Positions 50,353 to 58,149 of a stretch of 64,000 nucleotides of DNA are shown piece after piece. The DNA is from Jatrophihabitans sp964252635 (GTDB taxonomy: Bacteria > Actinomycetota > Actinomycetes > Mycobacteriales > Jatrophihabitantaceae), in the NCBI RefSeq assembly GCF_964252635.1, contig NZ_CAXUNP010000001.1, forward strand, positions 62,001 through 126,000, in the 5' to 3' direction. Position 1 is the first letter of the stretch; each line of letters starts with the position of its first letter. The notes beneath the pieces are model-generated. The model was not told the origin of the DNA. It saw only the letters and a program-made list of their open reading frames with translations, and did no database searches. A program made the translations under genes and the position numbers.

Positions 50353-50736
50353 ATGACCGCGATCGAGCGTGAGTTCGCCGGCGTACCGGACGCACCCGCA
50401 GATGCTCGGCATTTCGCCCGGACCGCACTGGGCCAACTCGTCGACGGCGACGCCGACGGCGTGCTGCGCCAGGATGTCGAGCTGATCATCAGCGAGCTCG
50501 TGACCAACGCAGTCCGCGCCGAGAGCCCGACCGTGGTGGTCGGGCTCGCCCTCGACGGTCGCAAGTTGCTCGTCACCGTCGGAGACCTCGCCGCCGGCTG
50601 GCCCGAGCAGCGCGAAGCAGGCATCCACGACACCACCGGCCGCGGGCTGCCCCTGGTCAGCGCCATCAGCTCGTCCTGGGGCGTGCACATGCTCACCAGC
50701 GGCAAGACGGTCTGGGCCGAACTCGACGTCCCCTGA
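50353..50736 (+). CDS. RsbW-like HATPase anti-sigma regulatory factor
   Basis: 127 residues. The GHKL ATPase fold is shown by the N box ELVTNAVRA, the G1-like VGDLAAGWPEQR and the G2-type TTGRGLPLVSAIS. It lacks a membrane anchor. RsbW-type kinases phosphorylate STAS proteins and bind sigma factors. ATG 50353 is preferred to 50275 because it gives the expected length and leaves GGGGGA about 11 bases upstream. Divergent from the STAS gene at 49930. Confidence 0.88.
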   Translation: MTAIEREFAGVPDAPADARHFARTALGQLVDGDADGVLRQDVELIISELVTNAVRAESPTVVVGLALDGRKLLVTVGDLAAGWPEQREAGIHDTTGRGLPLVSAISSSWGVHMLTSGKTVWAELDVP

Positions 50737-50825
50737 CCGTGCGTCCGGGAGGGCGCCACCCCCTCTCAGGTGATTCCTCTGCCGGGCATCGTCGGCTCGT
50801 GGCCCGGCCCGGCATCGTTCCTGCC

Positions 50826-51206
50826 ATGACCAGCCTCACGATGAGCTCGCCGAGCCCGACGACCGTTGAGCAGTTGCGCCGCCGACTCGTGGCCCAGCGC
50901 GACTTCCGTCTCGAGCAGCTCCAGCAGCTCGAGATCCCCCGTGACGCCCGAACGATGTCCCGCGCGCATCGCGAGGTCTACATCTCCCTCGCCGTCGGCG
51001 CGCGCACCGCGCTGCACGAGCTCAACTCGGCGCTGCGGCGCATCGAGACCGGCCGGTTCGGCCGCTGCGTCACCTGCGACACCGCCCTCGAGCCCGCCGT
51101 CCTGGAGACGCTTCCCCAGACCGCGCGCTGCCTGGACTGCCAGCGCGCGGCGCTCGACGACGAGCCGTCCGCCGCGACCACCTCGGGCGCTGCCGCAGCC
51201 CGGTAA
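50826..51206 (+). CDS. DksA/TraR C4-type zinc finger protein
   Basis: 126 residues. N-terminal helical coiled-coil hairpin (residues about 15-75, e.g. LRRRLVAQRDFRLEQLQQLE and ARTALHELNSALRRIE), then the zinc finger CVTC...CLDC in the form C-x2-C-x17-C-x2-C. The acidic pair at the coiled-coil tip that DksA uses in the RNA polymerase channel is not clearly present, so its effect on transcription is uncertain. A CATCGT hexamer is 7 bases before the ATG. It ends 11 bp before PNP. Confidence 0.85.
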   Translation: MTSLTMSSPSPTTVEQLRRRLVAQRDFRLEQLQQLEIPRDARTMSRAHREVYISLAVGARTALHELNSALRRIETGRFGRCVTCDTALEPAVLETLPQTARCLDCQRAALDDEPSAATTSGAAAAR

Positions 51207-51217
51207 GGTCGGCGCCC

Positions 51218-52021
51218 ATGAGCGATGGGCCTCCCGATCCTGCTGCGGCGGCGCAGGCTGCCGCGGCGACGCTGGCCGAACGGACCGGCGTCGCCCGCCA
51301 CGACGTCGCGATCGTGCTCGGCTCGGGCTGGGTACCTGCCGTCGACGTCCTGGGCACGGCCGATGCGGACTTCCCGGTCACCGAGCTGCCCGGCTTCCTG
51401 CCGCCGGCGGTCGAGGGTCACGCCGGTCGGGTCCGTTCGCTGGACGTCGGGGGCCGCCGCGTCCTGGCCTTCCTGGGCCGCACCCATCTCTACGAGGGAC
51501 GCGGCGTCGACCCCGTGGTCCACGGGGTCCGGGTCGCGGCGGCTGCCGGCTGCTCGACGATCGTGCTGACCAACGCCTGCGGGTGCCTCAAGCAGGGCGT
51601 CGCCGTGGGCGACCCGGTACTGCTCAGCGACCACCTGAACCTGACCGGGCGCACGGGGCTGGTCGGCCCGCGCTTCGTCGACCTCACCGAGGTCTACAGC
51701 CGGCGGCTGCGCGACCTCGTCCACGAGTTCCAGCCGGACATGGCCGAGGGCGTCTACGCGCAATTCCCCGGGCCGCAGTACGAGACGCCCGCCGAGGTGC
51801 GGATGGCCGGCATCCTCGGCGCGGACCTGGTCGGCATGTCGACCGTCCTCGAGGCGGTCGCCGCCCGCGCCGAGGGCTGCGAGGTGCTGGGCATCTCGTT
51901 GGTGACCAACCTGGCCGCGGGCCTCGGCGACCCGCTCGACCACGAGGAGGTGCTCGCCGTGGGCAAGGCGTCGGCGACCCGGATGGGCGAGCTGCTGCAA
52001 CAGGTCATCCCCCGCATATGA
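51218..52021 (+). CDS. Purine-nucleoside phosphorylase (trimeric, PNP class)
   Basis: 267 residues. VAIVLGSGWVPAVD carries the phosphate-binding loop; GHAGRVRSLDVGGRRVLAFLGRTHLYEG is the PNP consensus with the Arg/His phosphate ligands; YAQFPGPQYETPAEVRMAGILGADLVGMSTVLEAVAARAEG includes the purine-site region and the Glu of the ring. It cleaves inosine/guanosine to base and ribose-1-phosphate. TAAGGT overlaps the previous gene's stop and is 8 bases before the ATG. The 4-bp overlap with the mutase gene links ribose-1-P to the next step. Confidence 0.93.
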   Translation: MSDGPPDPAAAAQAAAATLAERTGVARHDVAIVLGSGWVPAVDVLGTADADFPVTELPGFLPPAVEGHAGRVRSLDVGGRRVLAFLGRTHLYEGRGVDPVVHGVRVAAAAGCSTIVLTNACGCLKQGVAVGDPVLLSDHLNLTGRTGLVGPRFVDLTEVYSRRLRDLVHEFQPDMAEGVYAQFPGPQYETPAEVRMAGILGADLVGMSTVLEAVAARAEGCEVLGISLVTNLAAGLGDPLDHEEVLAVGKASATRMGELLQQVIPRI

Positions 52022-53613
52022 CGCTGCCGCAGGACCTCGCGCACGAGGTGACCGCCTGGATCGCCGACGACGTCGACCCGGCGGCCGCTGCCGAGCTGCA
52101 GCAGCTGCTCGACGCCGGCGACGCCGCGGAGCTCGCCGACCGGTTCAGCGGCCCGCTCGCCTTCGGCACAGCCGGGTTGCGGGGCCCGCTGCGCGCCGGC
52201 CCGAACGGCATGAACCGCACCGTCGTGCGTCGTGCGGCGGCGGGCCTGGCGGCGTGGCTGACCGCCCGCGGCGAGGCCGGCCGCCCGGTCGTCGTCGGGT
52301 ACGACGCCCGCCACGGCTCGCGGGACTTCGCGCACGACTCGGCGGCCGTGTTCGCCGCCGCCGGGCTCGAGGCCCGGATCCTTCCGCGGGTGCTGCCCAC
52401 GCCGGTGCTGGCGTTCGCGGTGCGTCGCCTCGATGCGGCTGCCGGCGTGATGGTCACCGCGTCGCACAACCCGCCGCAGGACAACGGCTACAAGGTGTAC
52501 GCCGCCGACGCCGGCCAGATCGTGCCTCCCGTCGACCGCGAGATCGAGGCGGCGATCCGGGCCGTCGGGCGTACGCGGGACATCCCGCTCGACACCGTGC
52601 GGCCGGTGCTGCTGGACGAGTCGATCGTGACGTCCTACGTCGCCGCGGTCGCCGGGCTCGTGCCGGACGGGCCGCGCGAGCTGCGCATCGTGCACACCGC
52701 CCTGCACGGAGTCGGCACCGAGACGGTGCGTGCGGTCTTCGGGGCTGCCGGGTTCACCGACCTCACGGCCGTGCCCGAGCAGGAGCGGCCCGACCCGGAC
52801 TTCCCGACCGTCGCGTTCCCGAACCCCGAGGAACCGGGCGCGCTCGACCTGGCGCTGGCTCTCGCCCGCGAACGCGGCGCCGACATCGTGCTGGCCAACG
52901 ACCCCGACGCCGACCGCTGCGCCGTCGCCGTGCCCGGTCCCGACGGCTGGCGGATGCTGCGCGGCGACGAGGTGGGCGTGCTGCTCGCCGACGCTATGCT
53001 CCGCGACGGCGTGCAGGGCACGTACGCGACCACCATCGTGTCCTCGGCCCTGCTGGGGGCGCTGGCCCGGCGGCACGGTGCCGGCTACGCCGAGACCCTC
53101 ACCGGGTTCAAGTGGATCGTGCGCGCCGCCCCCGACCTCGTCTTCGGCTACGAGGAAGCCCTGGGCTACGCGGTGGCGCCCGAGCTGGTGCGCGACAAGG
53201 ACGGCATCAGCGCCGCGCTGCGGGTGGCCGCCCTCGCCGCGGTGCTCCGGCGCGACGGATCGTCGCTGCTCGGCCGGCTCGACGAGTTGGCCGCCGAGTA
53301 CGGGCGGTACGCCACCGACCAGGTGTCACTGCGTGTCGACGACCTCACCCTGATCGCCGAGACGATGGCGCGGCTGCGGGCCGACCCGCCCACGACGCTG
53401 CTCGGCGCCGCGCCGGCCGTCGAGGACCTGCTGCCCGCCACCGACGGGCTGCGCTGGCACACCGACGTCGCCCGGGTCGTCGTCCGCCCGTCGGGCACCG
53501 AACCCAAGCTCAAGGCCTATCTCGAGGTGATCGACGCCGGCGGGTCGGCGGATGCGGCGAACGCCGCCCTTGCCCGGCTGCGCGCCGAGGTCTCGGACGT
53601 CCTCGGGGTCTGA
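52018..53613 (+). CDS. pmmB: Alpha-D-phosphohexo/pentomutase (PmmB-like)
   Basis: 531 residues. The four-domain mutase signature is intact: AFGTAGLRG, the active-site Ser149 in VTASHNPPQDNGYKVY, the Mg2+ loop LANDPDADRC, the sugar-specificity GYEEALGYAV, and the phosphate-binding RPSGTEPKLKAYLE. By its place after PNP, phosphopentomutase activity converting ribose-1-P to ribose-5-P is likely, although the family also handles glucose and mannose phosphates. M. tuberculosis has pmmB next to its PNP gene, as here. Confidence 0.94.
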   Translation: MTLPQDLAHEVTAWIADDVDPAAAAELQQLLDAGDAAELADRFSGPLAFGTAGLRGPLRAGPNGMNRTVVRRAAAGLAAWLTARGEAGRPVVVGYDARHGSRDFAHDSAAVFAAAGLEARILPRVLPTPVLAFAVRRLDAAAGVMVTASHNPPQDNGYKVYAADAGQIVPPVDREIEAAIRAVGRTRDIPLDTVRPVLLDESIVTSYVAAVAGLVPDGPRELRIVHTALHGVGTETVRAVFGAAGFTDLTAVPEQERPDPDFPTVAFPNPEEPGALDLALALARERGADIVLANDPDADRCAVAVPGPDGWRMLRGDEVGVLLADAMLRDGVQGTYATTIVSSALLGALARRHGAGYAETLTGFKWIVRAAPDLVFGYEEALGYAVAPELVRDKDGISAALRVAALAAVLRRDGSSLLGRLDELAAEYGRYATDQVSLRVDDLTLIAETMARLRADPPTTLLGAAPAVEDLLPATDGLRWHTDVARVVVRPSGTEPKLKAYLEVIDAGGSADAANAALARLRAEVSDVLGV

Positions 53614-53631
53614 ACGTCCGACCCGCGTCCG

Positions 53632-54195
53632 TCAGCGCAGTTCGTCGTCCAGGACGCGGTGCAGCGTGGCCATGCCGCGGCTGGCCGCCGACTTCACCGA
53701 GCCCGGGGAGATGCCGAGGGCCTCGGCGATCTGCCGCTCGGACAGGTCCGACCAGTAGCGCAGCACCAGCACCTCCCGCTGGTGGCGCGGCAGGGCCTGC
53801 ACCGCGCGCAGGGCGGCACGGTGCTCGTCACGCAGCAGGACATGGTGGTCGGCGCCGGCGACGGCCTCGGGCTCGGCCACCTTGAGGTGTTTGCGGGCCA
53901 CCTGCCGTCGGCGGATGACCGAGCGCGAGAGGTTGACGACCGAGGTGCGCAGGTAACCGACGGCGGCGTCGGGGTCGCGGAGCGTGCCGGCCTTGCGGTG
54001 CAACGCCACGAACGCGTCCTGGACGACGTCCTCGGCGCTGGCGACGTCGTCGACGAGCAGCACGGCCATCCGGACCAGGTAGCGCCAGTGGGCCTGGTAC
54101 AGCGCGTGCAGGTCGACGTCGTCAGTGGACACGGCCGACCGACGTGTCGACTCCACTGCGCGATCCTCCGCCTTCACCGGCGCCAACACTGCCAC
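53632..54195 (-). CDS. SigE-family RNA polymerase sigma factor
   Basis: 187 residues: an N-tail of about 25 residues, region 2 (LYQAHWRYLVRMAVLLVDDVASAEDVVQDAFVALHRK), a short linker, and region 4 (LPRHQREVLVLRYWSDLSERQIAEALGISPGSVKSAASRGMATLHRVL). This is the small actinobacterial SigE-family group, usually encoded beside a membrane or exported partner. The adjacent exported protein gene at 54268 is the natural candidate regulator. The start is uncertain: GTG 54195 or GTG at codon 22. Confidence 0.9.
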   Translation of the reverse strand: MAVLAPVKAEDRAVESTRRSAVSTDDVDLHALYQAHWRYLVRMAVLLVDDVASAEDVVQDAFVALHRKAGTLRDPDAAVGYLRTSVVNLSRSVIRRRQVARKHLKVAEPEAVAGADHHVLLRDEHRAALRAVQALPRHQREVLVLRYWSDLSERQIAEALGISPGSVKSAASRGMATLHRVLDDELR

Positions 54196-54267
54196 ACGAC
54201 TGGGACGTCAGGGCCAAGGCCGAGGTTGCCTCGACCACCGCCGGCATCTCCGACCCGCGACGCGGTG

Positions 54268-54954
54268 TCAGGTCCGCCAGATCGCCGCGACCGTCGTCCG
54301 GGACAGGGATGAGGCGTCCGGCCGCGCGTACACGGCGGTCATCGGCGTGGCCGTGCTCGACGCGAAGGCCGCGGCCGTGCCGTCCGAGCAGTGGTAGGAC
54401 AGGTTGACGCCGCCGACGTTCGGCACCGTCCCGGTCGAGGCCACGCATCGCGTCCCGGTCGCGAGCTGGACGGCCCACGGGCGCGCGGCCTCGTTGGCCA
54501 CCGGCGTGGGCAGCGCGCTGGTCAGGCGCAGCGTGGTCCCGCTGGACCACGGGTCGTTGACGCACAGCACCCGCGTCGGGTCCGGGGTGGGCGGCGCGTA
54601 GCACGGGTCGAAGATCTGCGAGCCGTGGGCCGCGTCGCTGAAGCAGCGGAACGCGGTCCGCCCCGAGGCCGCGAGGCTCGAGTTCCAGCAGTAGCCGTTC
54701 TCGGTGCGCGCCGACGCGACGACGGGCGTGCCGTCCGCGCGGTAGGCCGTGAACGTGTGGACCACCGTCCGCGTCGGGGTGGTCCGCACCTGGTGCGCCG
54801 GCGCGGGCGGGCGGGTCTGGTCGGCATGCCGGCCGCTCGCGCTGCTCGCGCACGCCGACAGGCCGACGGCGATGATGAGCAGCAGCGGGGCGAGGAGGAG
54901 CTGGGCAGCACGCAGCGGCCGGCGGGGCGTCATGCTGTTCAGACGCGGTCTCAC
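54268..54954 (-). CDS. Lipoprotein of unknown function next to sigma factor
   Basis: 228 residues. A basic start, hydrophobic core and lipobox VGLSAC (Cys near 35) make it a lipoprotein. The mature part is Ser/Thr/Ala-rich with about five cysteines, probably a disulfide-bonded beta domain; no family was recognised. It is encoded just upstream of the sigma factor (73 bp between them), same strand, so the sigma factor may be made from its transcript. A sensing or anti-sigma function is possible but the cytoplasmic part is too short for a typical anti-sigma factor. Confidence 0.72.
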   Translation of the reverse strand: MRPRLNSMTPRRPLRAAQLLLAPLLLIIAVGLSACASSASGRHADQTRPPAPAHQVRTTPTRTVVHTFTAYRADGTPVVASARTENGYCWNSSLAASGRTAFRCFSDAAHGSQIFDPCYAPPTPDPTRVLCVNDPWSSGTTLRLTSALPTPVANEAARPWAVQLATGTRCVASTGTVPNVGGVNLSYHCSDGTAAAFASSTATPMTAVYARPDASSLSRTTVAAIWRT

Positions 54955-55035
54955 GTGTCGATGTTGCGACGCGCGCAGGCAAAGATCGATAACGATGTGG
55001 TCTCAGGTGTGTGTGACAGCGAGGAGGTGGTTCCG

Positions 55036-55512
55036 ATGCAACGAGAGGTTCCCGGGCCGGGGCAGGAATCGGTGTGGGACTACCCCCGGCCGCCCGCCTG
55101 CGTGCCGTCGGACAGACACGTCGTCATCCGCCTCGGCGACACCCTCGTGGCCGACACCCGGCAGGCCTACCGCGTGCTCGAGACGAGCCACCCGCCGACG
55201 TGGTACCTGCCCCGGGACGCGGTCACCGACGGCCTGTTGACCCGCTCGGCCGCCCGGTCGACCTACTGCGAGTGGAAGGGCGACGCGACCTACTGGGACG
55301 TGCTGGGCATCGAGGGCGGGCTGTGGTCCTACGAGCACCCGACGGCCGGTTTCACGGCCATCACGGGCTACCTCACCTGCTACCCGTCGGCGTTCGCGTG
55401 CTTCGTCGACGACGAGCGGGTGCGACCGCAGGAGGGCGGTTTCTACGGCGGCTGGATCACCGACGACGTGGTCGGCCCGTTCAAGGGCGGCCCCGGCACG
55501 TGGGGTTGGTGA
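55036..55512 (+). CDS. DUF427 domain protein
   Basis: 158 residues. The DUF427 core is clear: RHVVIRLGDTLVADTRQAYRVLETSHPPTWYLPRDAV and YCEWKGDATYWDV...WSYEHP, ending GGFYGGWITDDVVGPFKGGPGTWGW. The fold is a beta-tent cysteine protease- or cupin-like unit with unknown biochemical role. GAGGAGG is 9 bases before the ATG. It ends one base before the GH114-like gene and is divergent from the lipoprotein. Confidence 0.85.
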   Translation: MQREVPGPGQESVWDYPRPPACVPSDRHVVIRLGDTLVADTRQAYRVLETSHPPTWYLPRDAVTDGLLTRSAARSTYCEWKGDATYWDVLGIEGGLWSYEHPTAGFTAITGYLTCYPSAFACFVDDERVRPQEGGFYGGWITDDVVGPFKGGPGTWGW

Positions 55513-55513
55513 C

Positions 55514-56398
55514 ATGACGTCCGCGCGGGCGCGCATGCTCGCGGCGGGTCTGGCTCTCGTGCTGCTCGCGGGCGGGTGCTCGTCGTCGGGGACCGGTGCC
55601 GACGAGCCGACGCGCTCGGCATCGTCGTCCGTCGACGCGGCGACGGTGTCCGGCCGGGCCACCGCGCACCGGGTGCGTCTTCCCCCGGCCGGCGGCGTCT
55701 TCGACTACCAGCTCGGCGGGGCGTACCCGCCGCGCGCCGACGTCCGCATCGTCGACCGGGACCGCACCGCCACGCCGGCCCGCGGCGTCTACTCGGTCTG
55801 TTACGTCAACGCCTTCCAGACCCAGCCGGAGGAGAACGGGTGGTGGCGCGCGCACCACCGCTCACTGCTGCTGCGCTCCGGCGGGCGCTACGTCCAGGAC
55901 CCGGACTGGCCCGGCGAGTACATCCTCGACACGTCCACCCCGGCGAAGCGCACGGCTCTGCTCGCCATCGTCGGCCGGTGGTTCGACGGTTGCGCCCGGG
56001 CCGGGTTCAGCGCGGTCGAGCCCGACAACCTCGACTCCTGGACGCGCAAGGGCGTGCACGGCGCGATCACCCGGGCCGACGACGTCGCGTTCGCGCGCGC
56101 CCTGGTCGCCCGTGCGCACGCCCGCGGTCTGGCCGTGGCCCAGAAGAACGCCGCCGACCTGACGACGGCCCGCATCGGCTTCGACTTCGCCGTCGTCGAG
56201 GAGTGCGAGGTCTACCGCGAGTGCGGCACCTACACCGCGCACTACGGGCGGCGGGTCATCGAGATCGAGTACATCGACAACGGGCGCGCGGCCTTCGCGC
56301 GGGCCTGCAAGGCGCGCGGCCGGAGCATCTCGGTCATCCTGCGCGACCGCGACGTCGTCCCCCGCGGCGACCGGGACTACTACTACCGCCACTGCTGA
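55514..56398 (+). CDS. GH114-like (endo-alpha-1,4-polygalactosaminidase) lipoprotein
   Basis: 294 residues. Signal and lipobox LLAGGC near residue 22. The catalytic TIM-barrel-like domain has VFDYQLGGAYPPR, YSVCYVNAFQT, YILDTS, FSAVEPDNLDSW with acidic residues expected at the active site, GLAVAQKNAADL and FAVVEECEVYREC. GH114 enzymes cleave galactosaminogalactan or related polymers in fungal and bacterial exopolysaccharides. Anchored to the outer face of the membrane. A close neighbour of the SigE-family sigma factor; possibly part of the same envelope regulon. Confidence 0.85.
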   Translation: MTSARARMLAAGLALVLLAGGCSSSGTGADEPTRSASSSVDAATVSGRATAHRVRLPPAGGVFDYQLGGAYPPRADVRIVDRDRTATPARGVYSVCYVNAFQTQPEENGWWRAHHRSLLLRSGGRYVQDPDWPGEYILDTSTPAKRTALLAIVGRWFDGCARAGFSAVEPDNLDSWTRKGVHGAITRADDVAFARALVARAHARGLAVAQKNAADLTTARIGFDFAVVEECEVYRECGTYTAHYGRRVIEIEYIDNGRAAFARACKARGRSISVILRDRDVVPRGDRDYYYRHC

Positions 56399-56412
56399 CG
56401 GCCGCCCCCGCG

Positions 56413-56464
56413 CGGACGGTATGCAGACGCGCGGGCTGTGGCCGGCGCGTCTGCATACCGTCCG
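56413..56464. terminator. Perfect 20-bp bidirectional stem-loop
   Basis: 56413-56432 and 56445-56464 are exact reverse complements of 20 bases around a 12-base loop. Between the stops of the convergent GH114-like and upp genes, it is a strong bidirectional terminator candidate. Confidence 0.75.
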
Positions 56465-56473
56465 GATCTCCCG

Positions 56474-57103
56474 CTACCGCGGTCCGAACTGCCGGTCCCC
56501 CGCATCGCCGAGGCCGGGCACGATGTAGGCGTTCTCGTTGAGCCGCTCGTCGATGCTGGCCGTGAACAGCCGCAGCGGCAACCCGGACTCCTCCAGCGCC
56601 TGCACGCCGTCCGGTGCGGTCAGCGCGCAGATGACGGTCAGGTCGGTGGCGCCGCGCGTGGCGAGCAGCCGCAGGCAGTGCAGCAGCGACCCACCGGTGG
56701 CCAGCATCGGGTCCAGCACGATCACCGGACGGCCGGACAGCGAGTCCGGCAACGACGCCATGTAGGCGTGCGGCTCGTGGGTCTCCTCGTCGCGCGCGAG
56801 CCCGACGAAGCCCATCTGCGACTCCGGCAGCAGGTTGAACGCAGCCTCGGCCATGCCCAGCCCCGCACGCAGCACCGGCACGAGCAGCGGCGGGTTGGCG
56901 ATCCCCGTACCGGTGGTCGGCGCCACCGGCGTGGTCACCGGCACGTCCACCCGCTCGAGCTCGCGGGTGGCCTCGTAGACCAGCAGGGTGGCCAGCTCGC
57001 GCAGGGCGGCCCGGAACTCCGAGTTCGTGCTGCGCTCGTCGCGCATCACCGTCAATCGGGCCTGGACGATGGGATGGTCGACGACGGTCACGATGGCTGC
57101 CAC
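56474..57103 (-). CDS. upp: Uracil phosphoribosyltransferase
   Basis: 209 residues. VTVVDHPIVQARLTVMRDERSTNSEFR at the N-terminus, LVPVLRAGLGMAEAAFNLLPES, and the PRPP-binding loop VIVLDPMLATGGSLLHCL, then ALTAPDGVQAL. It converts uracil and PRPP to UMP. GTG 57103 is chosen because TAGGGT lies 7 bases upstream; an in-frame GTG nine codons earlier would add unconserved residues. It is divergent from deoC, pairing pyrimidine salvage with deoxyribose catabolism. M. tuberculosis also has upp downstream of pmmB. Confidence 0.95.
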   Translation of the reverse strand: MAAIVTVVDHPIVQARLTVMRDERSTNSEFRAALRELATLLVYEATRELERVDVPVTTPVAPTTGTGIANPPLLVPVLRAGLGMAEAAFNLLPESQMGFVGLARDEETHEPHAYMASLPDSLSGRPVIVLDPMLATGGSLLHCLRLLATRGATDLTVICALTAPDGVQALEESGLPLRLFTASIDERLNENAYIVPGLGDAGDRQFGPR

Positions 57104-57110
57104 GCTGCCG

Positions 57111-57116
57111 ACCCTA
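57111..57116 (-). promoter_or_regulatory. -10 box TAGGGT for leaderless upp
   Basis: TAGGGT, 7 bases before GTG 57103; it decides the start. Confidence 0.6.
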
Positions 57117-57150
57117 ATGCGACGGGACACGCTCGCCGCCCGACGGCTTC

Positions 57151-57156
57151 TACGAT
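57151..57156 (+). promoter_or_regulatory. -10 box TACGAT for leaderless deoC
   Basis: TACGAT, 6 bases before GTG 57163, in the short stretch shared with the divergent upp promoter. Confidence 0.6.
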
Positions 57157-57162
57157 GGACGG

Positions 57163-58149
57163 GTGACGGTCACCGCAGCCCCCACGTCAGCCACCGCGCT
57201 GGGCGAGTTCACGCGCGACGAGGGCGCCCTGCGCCGCTTCCTGCACGGGCTGCCCGGCGTGGACCAGGTGGGCGCGGAAGGTCGCGCGGCCGCGCTGGCC
57301 ACCCGCAGCATCAAGACCACGGCCAAGGCCTGGGCGATCGACGCCGCGATCGGCATGGTCGACCTCACCACGCTCGAGGGGTCGGACACCCCCGGCAAGG
57401 TCCGGTCGCTGTGTGCCAAGGCCGCCCGCCCGGACCCGACCGACGCCTCGTGCCCGCCCGCGGCCGCGGTCTGCGTCTACCCCGACCTGGTGGCCGGTGC
57501 GGTCAGCGCGCTGGAGGGGACGAACGTCCAGGTCGCGTCCGTGGCCACCGCGTTCCCGTCCGGGCGGGCCTCACTCGAGACCAAGTTGCACGACGTCCGC
57601 GACGCCGTCGCCGCCGGCGCCACCGAGATCGACATGGTCATCGACCGCGGCGCCTTCCTGTCCGGTCGCTACGGCCAGGTCTTCGACGAGATCGTCGCCA
57701 CCAAGGCCGTCTGCGGCACCGCCCACCTCAAGGTCATCCTCGAGACGGGCGAGCTCGCGACGCTCGACAACGTCCGCCGCGCCTCCTGGCTCGCCCTGGC
57801 CGCCGGGGGCGATTTCATCAAGACCTCGACGGGCAAGGTCAGCCCCGCCGCCACTCCCCCGGTCGCCCTCGTGATGCTCGAGGCGGTGCGCGACTTCGCG
57901 ACAGCGACAGCGGGAACAGGCGCGCCAGCGACGGGCGAGCAACGCGGGGTGAAGCTGGCCGGCGGCATCCGCACGACCAAGGAGGCCGTGCGCTACCTCG
58001 TCATGGTGAACGAGACCGCAGGCCCCGACTGGCTGACCCCCTCGCTGTTCCGCTTCGGCGCGTCCAGCCTGCTCAACGACCTGCTGCAGCAGCGGCACAA
58101 GCTCACCACGGGCTACTACGACGGCCCCGACTACGTGACGGTGGACTGA
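57163..58149 (+). CDS. deoC: Deoxyribose-phosphate aldolase (long actinobacterial form)
   Basis: 328 residues, cytoplasmic. It splits 2-deoxyribose-5-phosphate into acetaldehyde and glyceraldehyde-3-phosphate. Landmarks of the TIM barrel: CVYPDLV, VASVATAFPSGRASLETK, the catalytic Lys in FIKTSTGKVSPAATP, and KLAGGIRTTKEAVRYL. The next two genes encode an aldehyde dehydrogenase and a truncated homologue, the usual partners for oxidising the acetaldehyde. The first overlaps its stop by one base (TGATG). Confidence 0.95.
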   Translation: MTVTAAPTSATALGEFTRDEGALRRFLHGLPGVDQVGAEGRAAALATRSIKTTAKAWAIDAAIGMVDLTTLEGSDTPGKVRSLCAKAARPDPTDASCPPAAAVCVYPDLVAGAVSALEGTNVQVASVATAFPSGRASLETKLHDVRDAVAAGATEIDMVIDRGAFLSGRYGQVFDEIVATKAVCGTAHLKVILETGELATLDNVRRASWLALAAGGDFIKTSTGKVSPAATPPVALVMLEAVRDFATATAGTGAPATGEQRGVKLAGGIRTTKEAVRYLVMVNETAGPDWLTPSLFRFGASSLLNDLLQQRHKLTTGYYDGPDYVTVD

